The translations under genes and the position numbers were made by a program. 64,000 bases of DNA from Deltaproteobacteria bacterium (lineage in GTDB: Bacteria; JADJOY01), in NCBI GenBank assembly GCA_016713535.1, contig JADJOY010000009.1, forward strand, positions 259,501 to 323,500, given 5' to 3'. The notes beneath the pieces were generated by a model that saw only the letters and a list, made by a program, of their open reading frames with translations, had not been told where the DNA came from and made no database searches. Positions 26,700-34,869 of the stretch are shown here, in pieces. Position 1 is the stretch's first letter. Each line of letters begins with the position of its first letter.

Positions 26700-27517
26700 G
26701 CGGCCGGCACGCTTCGCCGCCCACGCCGGCGAGTCTCGCCGAGTTCCGTCGTGGCGGTCCCGTCACCACGTACACGAAGACGCTCCGCGTCCACCACCAG
26801 GTGCTCGCCGCGTGCGTGATGGCGCTGATCGTGTCGGGCTTCTCGCTCCAGTCGGAGGCGGTGTCGCGGGTGGGCCGCTACCTCGGTAGCGCCGCGGTGC
26901 TCGGGGTGGTGCATCGGATCGCGGCGATCGTGCTGGTGGTCATGTTCGTCCACCACCTCGTCACGGTGGCCGTGCCGGCGGTGCTCGCCGGCCTGGCGGC
27001 TGCGCGCGGCGCGAAGGCGGGTGTGATCGCGCGTCTCGGCGCCGCGTGGCGCGCGATCCCGATGCTGCCCAACCTCGACGACGCCCGCGACGCCCTCCAC
27101 ACCGTGCGCTACTTCGCGGGCCGCGAGCCGCGCGACCACCGCGCCGGGCGCTGGCACTACCGCTCCAAGCTCCACTACATGGCGATCGTGTGGGGCGTGC
27201 CGGCGATGGGGCTCACCGGGCTCATCCTCGCGCTGCCCACCGTGGTGCCGTTCCAGCTCGCGCGGGTGCTCGGCCTGGTGGGGCTCGCGGTCGAGCCGCG
27301 CACGCTGGTGGCGATCGCCGAGATCGTCCACTCGCACGAGGCGTATCTGGTGGTGATCGTGTCGGTGGTGTGGCACTTCTACCGGGTGCTGGTGCCGCCT
27401 CGGCGCGACGTCTTCTCCGGCCAGCTCACCCTCGCCGAGATGCGCCGCTGGCACCCCGAGTGGTACGACGCCCACGTCGCCGCTCTCGGCTACGATCCGC
27501 TCGCATCACCCCCGTAG
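26696..27517 (+). CDS. Diheme cytochrome b membrane subunit (quinol dehydrogenase type)
   Basis: A 273-residue inner-membrane protein with four main helices (about 35-50, 66-90, 162-182, 205-230). His residues sit where b-heme ligands are expected: H33/H34 (TLRVHHQVLAAC), H73 (VVHRIAAIVL), H86/H87 (FVHHLVT), H160 (SKLHYMAIVWG), H212/H214 (VHSHEAYL) and H227 (VVWHFYRV). This matches the formate dehydrogenase gamma and NiFe-hydrogenase b-subunit superfamily, which links quinones to periplasmic c-cytochromes. It overlaps the propeller cytochrome (ATGA), which should be its redox partner. It is last of the run; a GC hairpin follows at once. The direction of flow (quinol oxidation or reverse) is not decided by sequence. 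Confidence 0.85.
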   Translation: MSGRHASPPTPASLAEFRRGGPVTTYTKTLRVHHQVLAACVMALIVSGFSLQSEAVSRVGRYLGSAAVLGVVHRIAAIVLVVMFVHHLVTVAVPAVLAGLAAARGAKAGVIARLGAAWRAIPMLPNLDDARDALHTVRYFAGREPRDHRAGRWHYRSKLHYMAIVWGVPAMGLTGLILALPTVVPFQLARVLGLVGLAVEPRTLVAIAEIVHSHEAYLVVIVSVVWHFYRVLVPPRRDVFSGQLTLAEMRRWHPEWYDAHVAALGYDPLASPP

Positions 27518-27518
27518 C

Positions 27519-27537
27519 GCGGGGGCTCGTCCCCCGC
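27519..27537 (+). terminator. Hairpin just after the cytochrome operon
   Basis: GCGGGGG/CCCCCGC with loop CTCGT begins two bases after the cytochrome b stop. It belongs to the dispersed palindrome family seen at 12120 and has no T-run; it may stabilise or end the operon transcript. Confidence 0.45.
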
Positions 27538-27563
27538 CGGCCCGTTTTTCGATCGAAGCTCGC

Positions 27564-28169
27564 ATGCTCGTCGAGCCCCTCGCGCCCCAACGAATCCCCG
27601 AAGCGGCGGCGATGCTGCGCCGATCGTTCGACGCCGACCCGATGTTCCGCTTCCTGTTGCCGGGCGCGCGCGCGCGGCACACCTGGCTGCGTCTGCTGAT
27701 GGCCTCGGCGCTCGCCGAGTGCGCCCACCGCGGCGAGATCTGGGCGGCGCACGTCGACGGTCTCGCGGGTGCGATCGGGCTCGTGCCGCCGGGTCACGTC
27801 CACGCGTCGACGGGTTCGCGGATCGGGACGCTGTTCCGGCTGCTCGCGACGACGCCGGCGATCCCACCGTCGCTCAGGTTCGTCGTCCACGGCCCGCGCG
27901 TGCTGCAGGTGCTGGCGCGCCGCCACCCGGACGAGCGCCACCTCTACGTACAGGTGCTGGGCGCCGATCCGGACCGCCACGGCCGCGGCGTGGGAGCCGC
28001 GCTGATCGAGAAGGCGCTCGCGCGTGCCGCCGAGGGCGACGCGTTCGCGTATCTCGAGACCACCAACGAGCGGAACCTCGGCTTCTACGGCCGCTTCGGC
28101 TTCCGCGTGATCGACGAGCTCAGCCCGAGCCCGGGCGGCGGCCCGCCGATCTGGTTCCTGCGCACGTGA
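27564..28169 (+). CDS. GNAT-family N-acetyltransferase
   Basis: 201 residues with the GNAT fold. Acetyl-CoA motif A is visible as LGADPDRHGRGVGAALIEKAL (the R/Q-x-x-G-x-G/A loop), preceded by the strand HLYVQV and followed by AYLETTNERNLGFYGRFGFRVI, the motif B that closes the site. The early part, MLRRSFDADPMFRFLLPG, is typical of the branch seen next to small-molecule modifying enzymes. The acceptor is unknown. It starts 46 bases after the cytochrome operon and 16 bases before a Ddn-like gene on the same strand, so those two are probably co-transcribed. Confidence 0.82.
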   Translation: MLVEPLAPQRIPEAAAMLRRSFDADPMFRFLLPGARARHTWLRLLMASALAECAHRGEIWAAHVDGLAGAIGLVPPGHVHASTGSRIGTLFRLLATTPAIPPSLRFVVHGPRVLQVLARRHPDERHLYVQVLGADPDRHGRGVGAALIEKALARAAEGDAFAYLETTNERNLGFYGRFGFRVIDELSPSPGGGPPIWFLRT

Positions 28170-28185
28170 AGGTGAAGGGCATCCC

Positions 28186-28626
28186 ATGACCAAGCCCGAG
28201 TACGCCCGCCCCGACTGGATGACGCGCGCCTTCAACACGCTGCCGCTCCTGCTGTCGCGCTTCGGGATCGCGTTCTTCGGCTCGCGGATCCTGGCGGTGC
28301 GCGGGCGCAAGAGCGGCGCGTGGCGCACCACCCCCGTGAACGTGCTGAGCCACGGCGGCGCGCGCTACCTGATCGCGCCGCGCGGCGAGACCGAGTGGGT
28401 CAGGAACCTGCGCGCGGCCGGCGGTGGCGAGCTGCGCCTGGGCTCGCGGGCGGAGGCGTTCCGCGCGCGCGAGCTCCCCGACGCCGCCAGGCCCGAGCTG
28501 ATCCGTGCCTATCTCGGGCGCTGGGGGTGGCAGGTGAAGCCCTTCTTCCCAGGCCTCGGTGCCAGCTCGAGCGACGAGACGCTGCTCGCCGCGGCGCCTG
28601 GTTACCCGACGTTTCGCATCGAGTGA
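28186..28626 (+). CDS. Deazaflavin (F420)-dependent nitroreductase-family protein (Ddn-like)
   Basis: 146 residues, the usual size for the Ddn/FqR split-barrel family. The signature is complete: a basic hydrophobic N-terminus, then LAVRGRKSGAWRTTPVNVL, then RYLIAPRGETEWVRNLRAAGGGELRLG, in which the K-S-G and W-x-x-N-L-R-A elements contact the F420 phosphate and deazaflavin. Family members use reduced F420 to reduce quinones, nitro compounds or enones at the membrane. F420 is best known in actinobacteria and archaea but occurs in some Deltaproteobacteria-like lineages; no F420 biosynthesis gene lies in this window, so cofactor use is inference from the family. Confidence 0.8.
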   Translation: MTKPEYARPDWMTRAFNTLPLLLSRFGIAFFGSRILAVRGRKSGAWRTTPVNVLSHGGARYLIAPRGETEWVRNLRAAGGGELRLGSRAEAFRARELPDAARPELIRAYLGRWGWQVKPFFPGLGASSSDETLLAAAPGYPTFRIE

Positions 28627-28685
28627 GGCGCTGGGGCGGTCGACGAAGCGACCGCCCTCCAGCGGGATGTCCGCGATCGGACTCT

Positions 28686-29412
28686 TCACCGATAGCGGCG
28701 ATAGAGCTCGTCCCGCCAGCTCACCAGGTCGGGGAACTCGCGCACCAGGTCGTCGCAGGTGCAGCACTTGCGGGTCTCGGGCCCGAGGTGGACGTAGCGA
28801 TCGTCGACCGGCGCCACGAGCTGGAGCGACACCGCCATCACGATGTCCGCGTAGCTCAGCGTCCCGCCGAGCAGGTGCTGGTTGCCGGCGAGCGCCGTGC
28901 GCAGCTCACCGAGATGAGCTCGGATCGTGCTCGTGGCGTGTGCGTCGTCGATCCGATCGGTGCGGTACTTCTTTCATGTACGTCACCGCGTTCCGTCCCA
29001 CCGCCACCAGGTACGGCCTGAGCGCGCGCGGGAACGGCATGCTCTCCTGGATCGCGCCGGGGTTGATCAGCGTGCGGCGCAAGGAGAGAACCCGCGCCCC
29101 GGCGAGGATGGCCTCGCTCTTCTCGTTCCAGCGCGCGATGTCGTGATCGAAGCCCGCGAGGAAGAGCTTCGACCCGGCGCCGCGAACGTCGACGTGGCGC
29201 GCGATGTCGAACGAGTCGCTGAACGTCCCCTCCGCGTCGATCAGCACCGGCACGGTCACACGCCCCGTGAGCTTGCGGAGCTTCCAGCGCAGATACGGCT
29301 CGCCGACCATCGGCACGTGCTCGACGTCCTTCCGCGCCACGCGGTGGTGGTCGAGCGCCCAGCGCGCCTTCTCCGACCACGGCGAAAAGGAGAGCGAGAT
29401 GAACTGGGGCAT
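28686..29412 (-). CDS. Glutathione S-transferase-like protein (frameshifted)
   Basis: About 241 residues when one extra base near 28971 is removed. The N-terminal thioredoxin-fold part reads MPQFISLSFSPWSEKARWAL, with SPWSEKARW in the active-site position and VTVPVLIDAEGTFSDSFDIA carrying the cis-Pro and the ESxxI-like glutathione contacts. After VTYMK the sequence continues in another frame as YRTDRIDDAHATST, LAGNQHLLGGTLSYADIVMA and ELYRRYR, the helical C-terminal domain with the typical Y-A-D-I element. Both parts are conserved, so a sequencing error is likely. Substrate unknown. Its start faces a terminator that ends the ABC-transporter transcript. Confidence 0.72.
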
Positions 29413-29470
29413 GGACGGGCCTCTCGGAGTGGGTGAAGGAGCTCGCGTCGCGCCCAGCGCGACGTCACAC

Positions 29471-29499
29471 GAAAGAAAAAGGGGTCCCGAAGGACCCCT
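29471..29499 (-). terminator. Rho-independent terminator of the ABC/cNMP transcript
   Basis: On the minus strand, AGGGGTCC, a TTCG tetraloop, GGACCCCT, then TTTTTCTTTC. This is a perfect eight-pair stem with a T-run, placed downstream of the small ORF at 29528-29578 and the cNMP-domain gene. It is one of only two clear intrinsic terminators in the window. Confidence 0.85.
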
Positions 29500-29527
29500 C
29501 TACGTCAGGCAGGATCGAATCACCTGA

Positions 29528-29578
29528 TCAGCTCATGAGCCGGTCGAGGAGATTGACGATCACCACGAGGTGAATCAT
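29528..29578 (-). CDS. Candidate 16-residue hydrophobic peptide
   Basis: ATG to TGA encoding MIHLVVIVNLLDRLMS, between the cNMP-domain gene (stop at 29649) and the terminator at 29471-29499, on the same transcript as an ABC exporter. The peptide is strongly hydrophobic with a polar tail. No good ribosome site is seen (ACGGGTG precedes it) and chance occurrence is quite possible. The surrounding 150 bases hold several short inverted repeats (for example CACGAGGTG near 29563), so it may instead be a structured 3' end. Confidence 0.25.
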   Translation of the reverse strand: MIHLVVIVNLLDRLMS

Positions 29579-29648
29579 CACCCGTGATCAGGCTGCGAAG
29601 TAACCTGACGCGATGCTACGCCCCACGAACGATCGGGTCAACGACGGC

Positions 29649-30116
29649 TCAGGAATCGTCGGGGATCGAGTCGATCGCGGCGCGATGAGCGCGCTCCAGC
29701 TCGAGGAACTTCTCGGTGAGGTGGCGAAGCAGCCCGAATGCCGCGTCCGGCCAGGTTCGCAGCACCTGGCGGAGGCTCTCGAAGTCGAGCGCCGCGACCG
29801 CGGTGGGACCGAGCGCGCGCGCGCTCGCCGCGCGCCGGCCTCCCGCGAACAGCGCGAGCTCCCCGAAGAGTGCGCCCGGACCGAGGCGCGCGCGCACGAC
29901 CTCCTGCCCGTCGGGCAGCCGTCCGACGATCTCGATGCCGCCGCTCGCCACCACGTAGGCGGCATCTCCTGCGTCACCCTCGCGGAAAAGGTAATCGCCG
30001 TCGTCGATCTGGATCCGCCGCGCCAGCCGCGCGAGCGCGAACCGGGCGTCGGGCTCCATCCTTCCGAACGGCGAGGCCTCGAGGGATGCCACGACGTCCT
30101 GCGCGGCGATGCTCAT
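29649..30116 (-). CDS. Stand-alone cyclic-nucleotide-binding-domain protein
   Basis: 155 residues made almost wholly of one cNMP-binding (Crp/PKA-R type) domain: IQIDDGDYLFREGDAGDAAYVVASGGIEIV, then the phosphate-binding cassette region FGELALFAGGRRAASARAL. The Arg-Ala pair expected for cAMP is partly kept (RRAASAR). No helix-turn-helix follows, only a short helix (FLELERAHRAAID), so it is not a DNA-binding Crp. The ATG lies three bases after the stop of the ABC exporter, so the two are made together and the domain probably senses or gates exporter activity. The same strand ends at the terminator at 29471. Confidence 0.82.
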   Translation of the reverse strand: MSIAAQDVVASLEASPFGRMEPDARFALARLARRIQIDDGDYLFREGDAGDAAYVVASGGIEIVGRLPDGQEVVRARLGPGALFGELALFAGGRRAASARALGPTAVAALDFESLRQVLRTWPDAAFGLLRHLTEKFLELERAHRAAIDSIPDDS

Positions 30117-30119
30117 GGC

Positions 30120-32645
30120 TCAGCCTCCACTCGCCGACTGGCGCAGCCGCGCGAGCGCTCCATCGCCCGCGAGCAACACGTGCGGCGCCCCGTCCTCGGC
30201 CACCGCGCCCTGCTCGAACACCACCCACCCGATCGAACGGCTCGAGCTCGCCGAGCCGGTGGGTCACGGCCACCACGGTTCGCCCGCGGAAGTGCGCGCG
30301 CACCGCCTGCTGCACGTGGCGGGCGGAGCGCTCGTCGAGAGCGGAGGTGGCCTCGTCGAGGAGCAGCACCATGGGCTCCTTGAGGAAGACCCGCGCGATC
30401 GACACCTTCTGGCGCTGCCCACCCGAGAGCTTCGCGCCGCGCTCACCGACCGCGAAGTCGAGCCCGAGGCGGAGCACCAGATCGATCGAGCCCGCCGCCT
30501 CGAGCGCCTGCGCGAGCGCCGCGTTCACGCGCCGGGTGGTGCTCAGGTGGCTCGCGTCGACGTGCCCGAAGATCAAGTTGTCGCGGACGCCGAGCGCGGG
30601 ATGCCAGCACCCCGGGTCGTACGGCCGCGGGGCGTTCGGACCGAGCGCGGCCGAGAACGCGGCGCGCGCGGCGACCAGCTCCGTCCGCCGCGCCGGATCG
30701 CTCTCCCGCGCCGCGAGCCCACGACGGACGAGGCCCCGGGTCAGCTCGCCGCCCAGGGGGCCCGGATCGATCGGGCGGCCCGCGACGGCGTCGACGAGCC
30801 GCACCCGCTCCCGGACCTCGGCCTCGTCCGTGCCCAGCTCGGCGAGGAGGGAGGGGTTGCGCTCACCGACGCGGCGCAGGAAGTCGAGGTCGGCGAGCGC
30901 GTGGCCATGTCCGATCCGCGCGAGGAGCGCCACCAGACCGAGGCCACTCGCCTCGACGGCGCGGATCCACTCCTCGGTCGCGCGCGCGCCGGCCGTCGCG
31001 GTGTCGACGCGCGGCGCGAACGCGAGGTTCTCGCCGACCGTGGAAGCCGTGAGGTAACGGTCGGGATCGAAGTGCTCGACCTCGGGGTCGTCACGGAACA
31101 CGTCGCGGAGCCGGCCGCGGATCGCGAGCAACCCAGCGGCCCTCTCGGGGCCACGAACGCGGCGAGCCCGAGTTCGTAGAGGTCGTCGCGCAGGCTCACC
31201 TCCTCGCAGACGGCGACCAGCCGCGCGTCGATCGCGTCGGGCGACGGGCGAGCGCCGAGCCCGAGCGCCGCGAGATCGAGGAATGATCGCGCCTCGCCCA
31301 CGTCGCCGTCGCGCTCGCGCAGCAGCCCGTAGAGGAGGTTGTCGCGCAAGGTGCCGTTGAAGAGGAACGGCGTCTGGCCGACCACGCCGAAGGCTCGCGC
31401 GACCTCGCCCGCGGCGAGCTCGCCGATCTCGAGTCCGCCCAGGCGCACGTTGCCCCGGCCCGGGCGCAGCCGGCCCGCGATCAGCCCGAGGACCGAGCTC
31501 TTTCCGCAACCCGAGCGGCCGACCAGCGCGACGTGCTCGCCCCGCGGGACCTCGAGCGAGACGTCGCGCAGCACGGGGCTGCGCTCGTCGTACGCGAACG
31601 CGACGCGGCTGAGCGAGATCGTGCCGTCAGCGGGCACCACCTCGCCGTCGTCGAGGAAGACGCACGGAGTGCGGAAGAGCTCGAGCAACTCGCGGAAGCG
31701 GTCCTGGGCGTTGGTGACGAGCGGCGGGTACTTGATCAGCTTGTCGAGCGCGCCATAGAGCCCGCCGAGGGTCGAGGCGAAGGCGACGATCTCGCCGACC
31801 TGCATGGAGCCGCGGATCGCGAGCACCGCGCCGTAGCCGTAGACCAGGATCGGGCCCGCGCCACGCGCCAGATCCGAGAGTGCCTGGAGCCATCCGCCGA
31901 GCCGCGCCTCGTCGCGGCGCACGTCGCCGACCGTGTCCTCGCCGCGCGCGACCCGCGCCTCGGTGTAGCCGTAGGTCGCGTGCACCTGGATCTCGAAGAT
32001 CCCGGCGAACGACTCGGACATCGCGCCCGCGAAGGCGCCGATCTCGCGGGTGAAGTGGCGCGCGTTGGCGGCGAGCCGCCGATTGAGCGCCGGCACGGCG
32101 AGCGCCAGCACCGGCAGCGACGCAAGCGCGAGCGCCGTCAGCGCCGGTGACAGCGTGAGCAGATAGCCGACGTAGATCAGCAAGGTGGCGCCGCTCACGA
32201 TCGGATCGACGAGGATCGCGGTGACCGTCATGGCCAGCCGGCCGACGTCGAGCTGGGCCTTGTTCATCAGCTCGCCGAGAGACTGGCGGCTGAAGAAGTC
32301 GGGCGACGCGCGCAGCAGGTGCGCGAACAGGCTGCCGCGAAACTCGGCGAGGAACGTCTGGCGAATCCGATCGCTCATCAGGTTGCGCCAGTAAGTCGCG
32401 ACCGCGCCGAGCGTGGTCACGAGCGCGAGGCCCGCCGCGAGCTTCGCGACGAGCACGAGATCCCGGGACGGGATGGCGCGATCGAGGATCGTCCGGAAGA
32501 GCTGGATCGGCGCCAGGCTGCACGCGACTCCCACCAGCACCAGCGCGACCAGCGCGAGCTGGCGCATCCAGCTCAGCCGCGCGATGTAGCCCAGAACGTG
32601 CCGCGAATCGGCCGGGGAGCGCGTTGCTCGGGTTCTGGCTCGCAT
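30120..32645 (-). CDS. ABC exporter with enlarged nucleotide-binding domain (two frameshifts)
   Basis: About 841 residues after repairing single-base shifts near 31148 and 30227. Residues 20-330 form a six-helix exporter membrane domain. The ATPase domain has Walker A GRSGCGKSS near residue 375 and a Q-loop VVGQTPFLFNGTLRDNLLYG, but the signature LSGGQRQKVSIAR, Walker B VLLLDEATSALDE and H-loop VAVTHRL come only about 355 residues after Walker A, where about 100 is normal. The inserted 250 residues contain further motifs of the form DNL or ENLxFA (STVGENLAFAPR, LGVRDNLIFGHVD). A cNMP-domain gene follows after three bases. The cargo is unknown. The frameshifts flank conserved sequence and look like read errors. 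Confidence 0.78.
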
Positions 32646-32696
32646 GTCATACTCGGCGAAATTCTCCGCATTTTCTCAGACTCTTTCGGCGACGTC

Positions 32697-34007
32697 ATGA
32701 CCCTCGACGAGCGCGTTGCGGTGCTGGGCCGCGATCCGTTGTTCCGTTCCGCGCGGCTCGAGCCGGCGGCGCTCGCGGACGTCGCGGAGCGACTGACGGC
32801 GGTGGATCTGCGGGCGGGGTGTCCGGTGTTCCGCGAAGGCGACGCCGGCGACCGCATGTACGTGATCGCCGCCGGCAAGGTCGGGATCTTCCGGCAGATG
32901 GGGAACACGCGCGTCGCGGTGGCCGAGCTCGAGGCGGGCGCGCACTTCGGCGAGCTCGCGCTGATCGACGGCGCGCGCCGCTCCGCGGACGCGGACTCCC
33001 TCTCGGACGTGTCGCTCCTCGCCCTCGACGCTGCCGCGTTCGACGAGCTGATCGAGCGTCACCCGCGCCTCGCGCTGGCGTTCCTGCGAGTCATGAGCCA
33101 GCGGCTGCGCAACACGCTGGGTCGGGTCGACGACGACGACGAGAACCCTACCGCGACCGCTACCCGCACCCGATCGCGAGCGTCTACCACGCGGTCCTGG
33201 TGGCCGCCGATCCGCGCACGAGGCTGGAGCGCCTCTTCGACCTCCTGGAGGTCACGATGCGCCACGTCGGCCTCGTCACCACCGCCGCGTACCTCGCGAG
33301 CGACGGAAGGTCGCACTGGGTCGACGACAAGCTCGTCGCCGGCCTCGGCAAGACCACGCTGGGCACGTGGCTGCTGTTGCTCCGTGAGGCGCTCGAGCCC
33401 CACGCCAAGGCACCGCGCGGCTTCTGGATCCCGGAGCTCTGCGAGGCCATCTTCGAGCGCCCCGGCCGTCCCGGCCCGGTGCTCGCCGACCTCGACGGCG
33501 TCGTTCGGTTCCGCAACGATCAGCGCCATGGCGCCGGCGGCGCCCTGACCGACAAGCAGGCCGAGGAGGCCGTCGCCGAGCACCTGCCGTCGCTCGAGCG
33601 CGCGCTCTCCCGGCTCGCGGTGCTCGAGCGCTATCCACTGGTGTGGATCGACAAGATGGACTTCGCGAAGGGCGCGTTCCGGTACCGGGTGCTGCGCTGC
33701 ATGGGCAGCCACGGCAACTTTCCGCTCGACAGCCTCTCCGGGACCGCGCCTCACGAGACCGGCAAGCTCTATCTGCTCCGACCCTCGGACGACGCGCTGC
33801 TGCCCGCTCGAGCCGTGGCTGGTGCTCGACACCTGCTCCGTGTGTGCGACGCGCGAGGTCTTCCTGCTCACCGGCTCGGGCAACGGTGCGGCCGAGTACA
33901 CCGAGTTCACGCGCGGCCACGCGCACGCCGTCGGCGAGGCTCGCGGCACTCTCGACGGCGTCGTCGCCGAGGCCCGCGCGCGGCTGCGCCGCGCCGAACG
34001 GCGCTGA
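32697..34007 (+). CDS. cNMP-binding regulator with unknown output domain (two frameshifts)
   Basis: About 436 residues if a one-base loss near 33153 and a one-base gain near 33804 are repaired. Residues 1-145 form a Crp-like sensor: VFREGDAGDRMYVIAAGKVGIF and FGELALIDGARRSADADSL, ending LRVMSQRLRNTLGRV. The second part begins EPYRDRYPHPIASVYHAVL, continues LFDLLEVTMRHVGLVTTAAYL and LGKTTLGTWLLLLREAL, and ends with a two-Cys element (TCSVCATREVFLLTG) before EYTEFTRGH. I have seen this arrangement in signalling proteins of unknown output but cannot name the domain. It is divergent from the ABC exporter across a 51-base, locally AT-rich gap that must hold both promoters. Confidence 0.65.
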
Positions 34008-34013
34008 TCGTCC

Positions 34014-34856
34014 GTGCCCGACATCGCCGCGCTGCTCGCCGACCTGAAGGCGCCGGACGCCGCCACCCGCGGCGAGGCGGCGTTCTTGCTCGGCGAGGTC
34101 GGCGACCGCCGCGCGACGGTCGCGCTGGTCGAGGCGCTGGGTGCGGCGCAGGCCCTCTTCGAGGTGATCGCGATCGCGCGCGCTCTCCGCAAGCTCGCGG
34201 ACAAGCGCGCGGTGCCGGCACTGGTCGCCAAGGCCCGTGACCCCGCGACGCAGTTCTGGGTGGTGGAGGCGCTCGCCGAGCTCGCCTGTAGCGAAGCGCT
34301 GCCCGCCTTCCGGGACGCGCTCGCGTCGCGCAACGCCAAGGTGGTGGGAGTGATCGGTCTGGCGCGGCTCGGCGACCCTGGGCTCGCGAGCGGGACGGTG
34401 GCGCGCTTCATGGCGGAGCGCGGGTTCGGCTTCCTGCGGGGCGCGCGCGAGCGGCGCGCCTCGATCTTCTTCCACGTCCGCGACTGGGACGGCGACGGCC
34501 CGCCCTCGGACGGCCAGTTCGTGACCTTCCACCACGTGGACTGGGTGCCGAAGCCCTTCGCGGCCCGCGTGCGGCCCCATCCCCGCCAGGAGGCACCCGC
34601 GATCGCGGATCCCGGCGAGCCTCGCACCGGAGTGGTGCGCTGGTTCGACGCGACCAAGGGGTATGGTTTCGTGCGCGTCGACGGCGGCACCGACGACGCG
34701 TTCGCGCACCATCGCGAGATCGTCGCGCGTGGGTTTCGCAATCTCGCGCCCGGCGATCGGGTACGGTTCGTGTGCCGCCGGAGCGAGCGTGGGCTCCGAG
34801 CGTGCTCGATCGAGCCGCTTCCGGCGGCCGATCTCGATCCCCCATCCCCGACGTGA
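34014..34856 (+). CDS. HEAT-repeat protein with two cold-shock domains
   Basis: 280 residues with an unusual order. Residues 1-120 are HEAT repeats (DAATRGEAAFLLGEVGDRRA, ALRKLADKRAVPALVAKARD, QFWVVEALAELACSEALPAF). Residues 126-175 are a first cold-shock domain (SGTVARFMAERGFGFLRG, IFFHVRDWDG), and 204-268 a second (RTGVVRWFDATKGYGFVRV, DDAFAHHREI). Both keep the GFGF/GYGF RNA-binding strand. It should bind single-stranded RNA or DNA, with the HEAT part as a protein scaffold. It starts with a GTG seven bases after the preceding gene and is followed after 13 bases by a tRNA dihydrouridine synthase, so an RNA-related role is likely. Confidence 0.82.
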   Translation: MPDIAALLADLKAPDAATRGEAAFLLGEVGDRRATVALVEALGAAQALFEVIAIARALRKLADKRAVPALVAKARDPATQFWVVEALAELACSEALPAFRDALASRNAKVVGVIGLARLGDPGLASGTVARFMAERGFGFLRGARERRASIFFHVRDWDGDGPPSDGQFVTFHHVDWVPKPFAARVRPHPRQEAPAIADPGEPRTGVVRWFDATKGYGFVRVDGGTDDAFAHHREIVARGFRNLAPGDRVRFVCRRSERGLRACSIEPLPAADLDPPSPT

Positions 34857-34869
34857 TCCGCGGACCGTC

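Noticed and set aside
28927-29436. A plus-strand gene opposite the glutathione S-transferase
   Set aside because: The minus-strand reading has clear GST motifs; the plus-strand reading has none.
29649-30116. A Crp-family transcription factor
   Set aside because: The protein ends right after the cNMP domain, without a helix-turn-helix.
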